Source of the DNA: Thermodesulfovibrionales bacterium
Lineage (GTDB): Bacteria > Nitrospirota > Thermodesulfovibrionia > Thermodesulfovibrionales > SM23-35
Assembly: GCA_020062205.1 (NCBI GenBank)
Contig: JAGUWT010000097.1
Location: forward strand, 1 to 5,756
DNA: 5,756 nt
Direction: 5' to 3'
The position numbers and the translations under genes are program-made. Below are positions 5,578 through 5,756 of the stretch, in pieces; the stretch's first letter is position 1; each line of letters begins with the position of its first letter. The notes beneath the pieces are model-generated. The model saw nothing but the letters and a program-made list of their open reading frames with translations, searched no databases and had not been told where the DNA came from.

Positions 5578-5635
5578 CTCATCCCGGGCTGGTAGCTCTA
5601 TGAGCGAACGTCCGGGTTGAGAAAAAATTATTTTT
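5578..5635 (+). terminator. Two-tier stem-loop followed by A6 and T5 tracts; possible terminator or structured element
   Basis: CTCATCCCGG (5578-5587) pairs with CCGGGTTGAG (5612-5621): nine pairs with one T-T mismatch. The enclosed 24 nt contains a second perfect helix, GCTC (5595-5598) with GAGC (5602-5605), around a TAT loop. The outer stem is followed by AAAAAATTATTTTT, a short A/T palindrome ending in T5 at 5631-5635. Its place before the next gene's ribosome binding site fits a terminator for the upstream operon. The A-tract between stem and T-run is atypical, so a structured leader for the downstream gene or a mobile-repeat relic is also possible. Confidence 0.4.
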
Positions 5636-5660
5636 AGGGTATTCTTTTTCAGAAGGTGAC

Positions 5661-5756
5661 ATGGCTGACAGCAATCCTGTTTACATAATTATTGATAGCC
5701 CTGAAAAGGATTCTAACCTTTTTGGTTTTGATGCCTACGCAAAAACCCTTGCTGAA
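5661..5756 (+). CDS. KAP-family P-loop NTPase, N-terminal fragment (runs off the window)
   Basis: The first 32 codons of a gene continue past the right edge. The ATG at 5661 is preceded by AGAAGGTGA (5651-5659), a fair ribosome binding site close to the start. The segment DSPEKDSNLFGFDAYAKTLAE resembles the entry to KAP P-loop NTPases, where a D-x-P...L-G-F-x-x-Y-x-x-x-L-A segment precedes the Walker A loop by roughly 15-20 residues. Walker A itself is not in the window, so the assignment cannot be confirmed here. KAP NTPases are STAND-like, often membrane-associated, and recur in prokaryotic conflict loci, which suits the context. A stem-loop separates it from the NACHT gene, so it may be a separate unit. 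Confidence 0.5.
   Translation, partial: MADSNPVYIIIDSPEKDSNLFGFDAYAKTLAE

Noticed and set aside
5526..5620. Possible frameshifted continuation of the Avd-like reading frame
   Set aside because: All three frames were read; none gives Avd features such as the KFPRS or GDRI segments, so a simple frameshift does not explain the truncation.
5382..5660. Search for a DGR template repeat, reverse transcriptase or retron-like ncRNA in the intergenic region
   Set aside because: No A-rich second copy of 5256-5378 is present, and 279 bp is too short for a reverse transcriptase. Only the Avd-like start and two hairpins were found.
1..5756. CRISPR array, tRNA, rRNA, insertion sequence ends
   Set aside because: No regularly spaced repeats, cloverleaf-like sequence, rRNA motifs or transposase frames were seen on either strand.

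Overview
The window reads as a slice of a bacterial defence or accessory island. It is A/T-rich overall, all credible genes run on the + strand, and their Shine-Dalgarno sequences are of the AAGGAGG type. No gene is diagnostic of a species. UPF0175/DUF3368 and MntA/HepT toxin-antitoxin pairs beside a giant NACHT protein are seen in environmental anaerobes (Nitrospirota- or Desulfobacterota-like lineages, candidate phyla, filamentous cyanobacteria). I would not name a taxon from the sequence alone.

Layout. Positions 1-241 hold no convincing gene, only a short direct repeat and a likely promoter. Positions 242-1043 are a two-gene toxin-antitoxin module: a ribbon-helix-helix/UPF0175 antitoxin overlapping a DUF3368 PIN-like toxin by 8 nt. 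A second module follows at 1083-1950, with an MNT nucleotidyltransferase (MntA-like) overlapping a HEPN protein (HepT-like) by 41 nt. It sits behind an extended -10 promoter placed so that the mRNA would be leaderless. Two nucleotides after hepT begins the main gene (1953-5381), a 1142-residue protein. It reads in order as a calcineurin-like metallophosphoesterase, a NACHT (STAND) NTPase, a helical HEAT-like stretch, and a C-terminal FGE-sulfatase/C-type-lectin-fold domain.

The most interesting signal is the last ~120 bp of that gene. It has the hallmarks of a diversity-generating retroelement (DGR) variable region. The residue pattern is GGSW...ARCANR...GFRC, and the likely variable positions carry codons reachable from AAY by adenine mutagenesis. 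Base composition jumps abruptly (about 62% G+C by hand count), and there is an A-free 3' end like an initiation-of-mutagenic-homology (IMH) site. Just downstream, 5475-5525 encodes a 16-residue peptide resembling the N-terminus of the DGR accessory protein Avd, cut off by a stop. No template repeat or reverse transcriptase is visible here. If the reading is right, the target is either served by a DGR elsewhere or is an orphan copied together with its avd-proximal flank.

The simplest joint model (inference) is an NLR-like immune receptor. A hypervariable lectin-fold domain senses a ligand, the NACHT module oligomerises, and the N-terminal metallophosphoesterase acts as effector. The MntA/HepT pair is closely coupled upstream. 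A further P-loop NTPase (KAP family, N-terminus only, from 5661) begins at the right edge. Between 5382 and 5660 there are two hairpins and the Avd remnant but no intact gene.
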